The notes below the pieces were generated by a model. It did not search any database. It was given only the letters and a program-made list of their open reading frames with translations, and had not been told where the DNA came from. The position numbers and the translations under genes were made by a program. This document shows positions 7,619 to 9,271 of a stretch of DNA of 9,271 nucleotides, piece after piece (position 1 is the first letter of the stretch; each line of letters opens with the position of its first letter). The stretch comes from Paraglaciecola arctica (GTDB taxonomy: Bacteria > Pseudomonadota > Gammaproteobacteria > Enterobacterales > Alteromonadaceae): the NCBI GenBank assembly GCA_003232445.1, contig QIJM01000104.1, positions 1 to 9,271 of the forward strand. Direction: 5' to 3'.

Positions 7619-7644
7619 TACCAATAGCTATATAAGGATTATAA

Positions 7645-8504
7645 ATGCAATCAATTATTGAGATAAACAATCTAGTAAAAGATTACGGTGACGTTCATGT
7701 CCTAAATGATCTCAGTCTTAAAATTCCTACGGGCACTTGTTTTGGTCTACTCGGACCAAATGGCGCAGGAAAATCAACCACCATAGAAATACTGGTGAAA
7801 TACTTTATAAAGGAAAAAAGCTGGGTAAGCAGTTCCGTACAGAAGTCGGTATACAGTTTCAAACAACGTCATTGCAAGAGTTTTTAACCGTAGCAGACAC
7901 CTTGCGTCTGTTCTACAGTCTATACCCTAACCCCATGAATTGGGATGAACTGGTTGATTTGTGCGACCTGAGAGCGTTACTCAAGAGGGATAATCAAAGT
8001 TTATCCGGTGGTCAACGCCAGCGTTTATTACTCGCATTAGCATTGGTTAACGATCCGGAAATTTTATTTTTTGACGAGCCCACTACCGGTCTGGATCCTC
8101 AAGCACGACACAATTTTTGGAATTTAATCAAACTAATACGCACACGTAATAAATCGATCGTTATCACTACGCATTATATGGATGAGGCCTACGAACTCTG
8201 TGACGAAATAGCCATCATAGATAAAGGTAACATTATTGCACAAGGAACTCCGAAGGAGTTATTAAAGCATTATTTTGGTGAAACAATTATTCAATTACCT
8301 GAAAAAGCACTAAGTACAGATAAAGCAAAAACACTTAACCTCCGTTACACAATAAATGATGACTGGATTGATATTCAAACCGAAGACCCTCACCAAACGC
8401 TCAACACACTATTCAGCGCAAATGTTTCCCTATCGCAATTGCGTACACGGGAATCGTCATTGGAAGATCTATTCATCGTCCTCACAACACCGATAAGTAA
8501 TTGA
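7645..8504 (+). pseudogene. ABC-2 transporter ATPase with a frameshifting deletion
   Basis: The gene encodes the ATP-binding subunit of a two-gene ABC-2 type exporter. The first 50 residues are normal, starting MQSIIEINNLVKDYG and including Walker A GPNGAGKST (37-45, bases 7753-7779). Right after TTIEIL, at about 7791-7796, the reading moves to another frame, which resumes as TGEILYKGKKLG. In the family about 7-10 residues lie between these two points. They are absent here, so a deletion of roughly 22-31 bases (one more than a multiple of three) explains both the shift and the gap. The rest is intact: Q-loop at 7860-7862, LSGGQ at 8001-8015, Walker B aspartate and glutamate at 8073-8078, and switch histidine at 8172-8174. 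In the first frame the product ends at a TAA near 7887. A copy of GAAATACT flanks each side of the join (7786-7793, 7797-7804). Translation of an active ATPase is unlikely. Confidence 0.85.
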
Positions 8505-8514
8505 GGCAACAATC

Positions 8515-9271
8515 ATGAAACGATTTTTGGCTGTGTTCAACGCTCGAAATATTGAATTTTTTAAAGATAAATCAGCATTGGTCCCTACCATTTTGCTGCC
8601 GTTGGTTTTGATTGTTGGCTTTGCAGTTATATTTTCCGATAACAACAAAACGCTCTATAAAGTTGGCGTTATTGGTAACGATGAAACACCTATTGAATTT
8701 TTATCTACGCAATATATTCAAACGATACCCTTTAAAAGTCAGACAACGGCATTAGACAAGTTGAAGCACCATCAAATCCATATGGTGATAAAGCTGGATA
8801 GTAAGAATATCTACTGGATCAATTCAAGCTCTCCAGACAGCTATTTACTGGCGCGAATTTTACGAGGAAGCGGTGGAGAATATTTTAAAAAACAAATTAT
8901 TGAAGGTAAAGAAATCGACTATATTGATTGGGTACTACCGGGCATACTTTCGTTTAACATTATGTTTGGTTGTTTGTTTGGTGTAGGTTTTGCTATCGTA
9001 CGATACCGAAAAAATGGTTATTTAAAACGTTTAAAGGCAACGCCTTTAAATCCTGTTGAATTTTTACTTGCTCAAATGGCCTCTCGTTTATTATTAATGC
9101 TTGGTGTTACTGCCATTATACTTTTACTCAGCGCATTGATAATTGATTACACTATGCACGGTTCTTATTTACTACTCTTCCTTGTATTTTTTATCGGTTC
9201 AATTTGTATGATCAGCCTTAGCCTGGTTGTCGCTGCACGAGTTGTTTCCGAAGAGCTTGCTGGAGGATTGT
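8515..9271 (+). CDS. ABC-2 type permease, C-terminus beyond the window
   Basis: The open frame starts at ATG 8515, with GAGG (8503-8506) 8 bases before it and overlapping the stop of the ATPase gene. It runs to the end of the window, giving 252 residues without a stop; full-length relatives have about 370, so roughly a third is missing. The layout is typical: a short cytoplasmic start (MKRFLAVFNARN), membrane segment 22-40, a large outside domain (about 41-135), then segments near 140-163, 190-211 and 218-240. YRKNGYLKRLKATPL (164-178), between segments 2 and 3, is a common ABC-2 signature. It would pair with the ATPase before it to export a drug-like compound, lipid or saccharide. Since that ATPase is broken, this permease probably has no working partner, unless another ATPase substitutes. 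The part seen here is undamaged. Confidence 0.88.
   Translation, partial: MKRFLAVFNARNIEFFKDKSALVPTILLPLVLIVGFAVIFSDNNKTLYKVGVIGNDETPIEFLSTQYIQTIPFKSQTTALDKLKHHQIHMVIKLDSKNIYWINSSSPDSYLLARILRGSGGEYFKKQIIEGKEIDYIDWVLPGILSFNIMFGCLFGVGFAIVRYRKNGYLKRLKATPLNPVEFLLAQMASRLLLMLGVTAIILLLSALIIDYTMHGSYLLLFLVFFIGSICMISLSLVVAARVVSEELAGGL

Larger units (their letters stand above)
6721..7644. other. Divergent spacer without a credible gene, 0.92 kb
   Basis: The spacer separates the minus-strand glycan operon from the plus-strand ABC pair. I see no reading frame with a plausible start, ribosome site and length, and no tRNA or rRNA. It holds two related palindromic elements, a terminator-like hairpin and a promoter, listed separately. 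Other small structures include a GTCTC/GAGAC hairpin (6984-7000) and CTGCA/TGCAG (7157-7173), plus the AGTGC-TTC/GAA-T-GCACT stem (7094-7136) with a 26-base loop. From about 7262 to 7560 it is plain AT-rich sequence in which I find nothing clear. Confidence 0.7.

Overview
The window is AT-rich bacterial DNA with Shine-Dalgarno sites, ATGA-type gene overlaps and proteobacterial-looking proteins. I read it as a gammaproteobacterium, possibly a host-associated, eroding genome of the Legionella/Coxiella kind. That placement rests on general impression plus the two broken genes and the repeats, so confidence is low.

Left part (30-6720, all on the minus strand): one tightly packed operon, transcribed from 6720 towards 30. 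In order it encodes a MurG-like (GT-B) predicted glycosyltransferase, a family-4 glycosyltransferase that is broken by a stop codon and an 8-bp duplication, a second and intact family-4 glycosyltransferase, an APH/choline-kinase-fold phosphotransferase, and a full-length MsbA-type ABC exporter. Genes overlap by 4 bp at two junctions, and the last two are 1 bp apart. The likely theme is assembly of a glycan or glycolipid by successive glycosyltransferases and its flipping or export by the ABC protein. The product is unknown.

Middle (6721-7644): a 0.92-kb divergent spacer with no credible gene. It holds two related palindromic elements (6765-6920 and 7178-7261) that share about 16-bp ends and inner arms. 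They look like miniature inverted-repeat elements, possibly with TA target duplications. A terminator-like hairpin (6947-6970) lies between them, and a promoter and ribosome site sit at the right edge.

Right part (7645-9271, plus strand): an ABC-2 type drug/polysaccharide transport pair. The ATPase gene has a small deletion just after Walker A that shifts the frame, so it is probably dead. The permease that follows is open to the end of the window and is cut off there.

The most informative points are the reconstructible lesions in two unrelated genes, the pair of palindromic elements in the shared promoter region, and a hairpin that hides the ribosome-binding site of the ABC exporter inside the last codons of the phosphotransferase gene.
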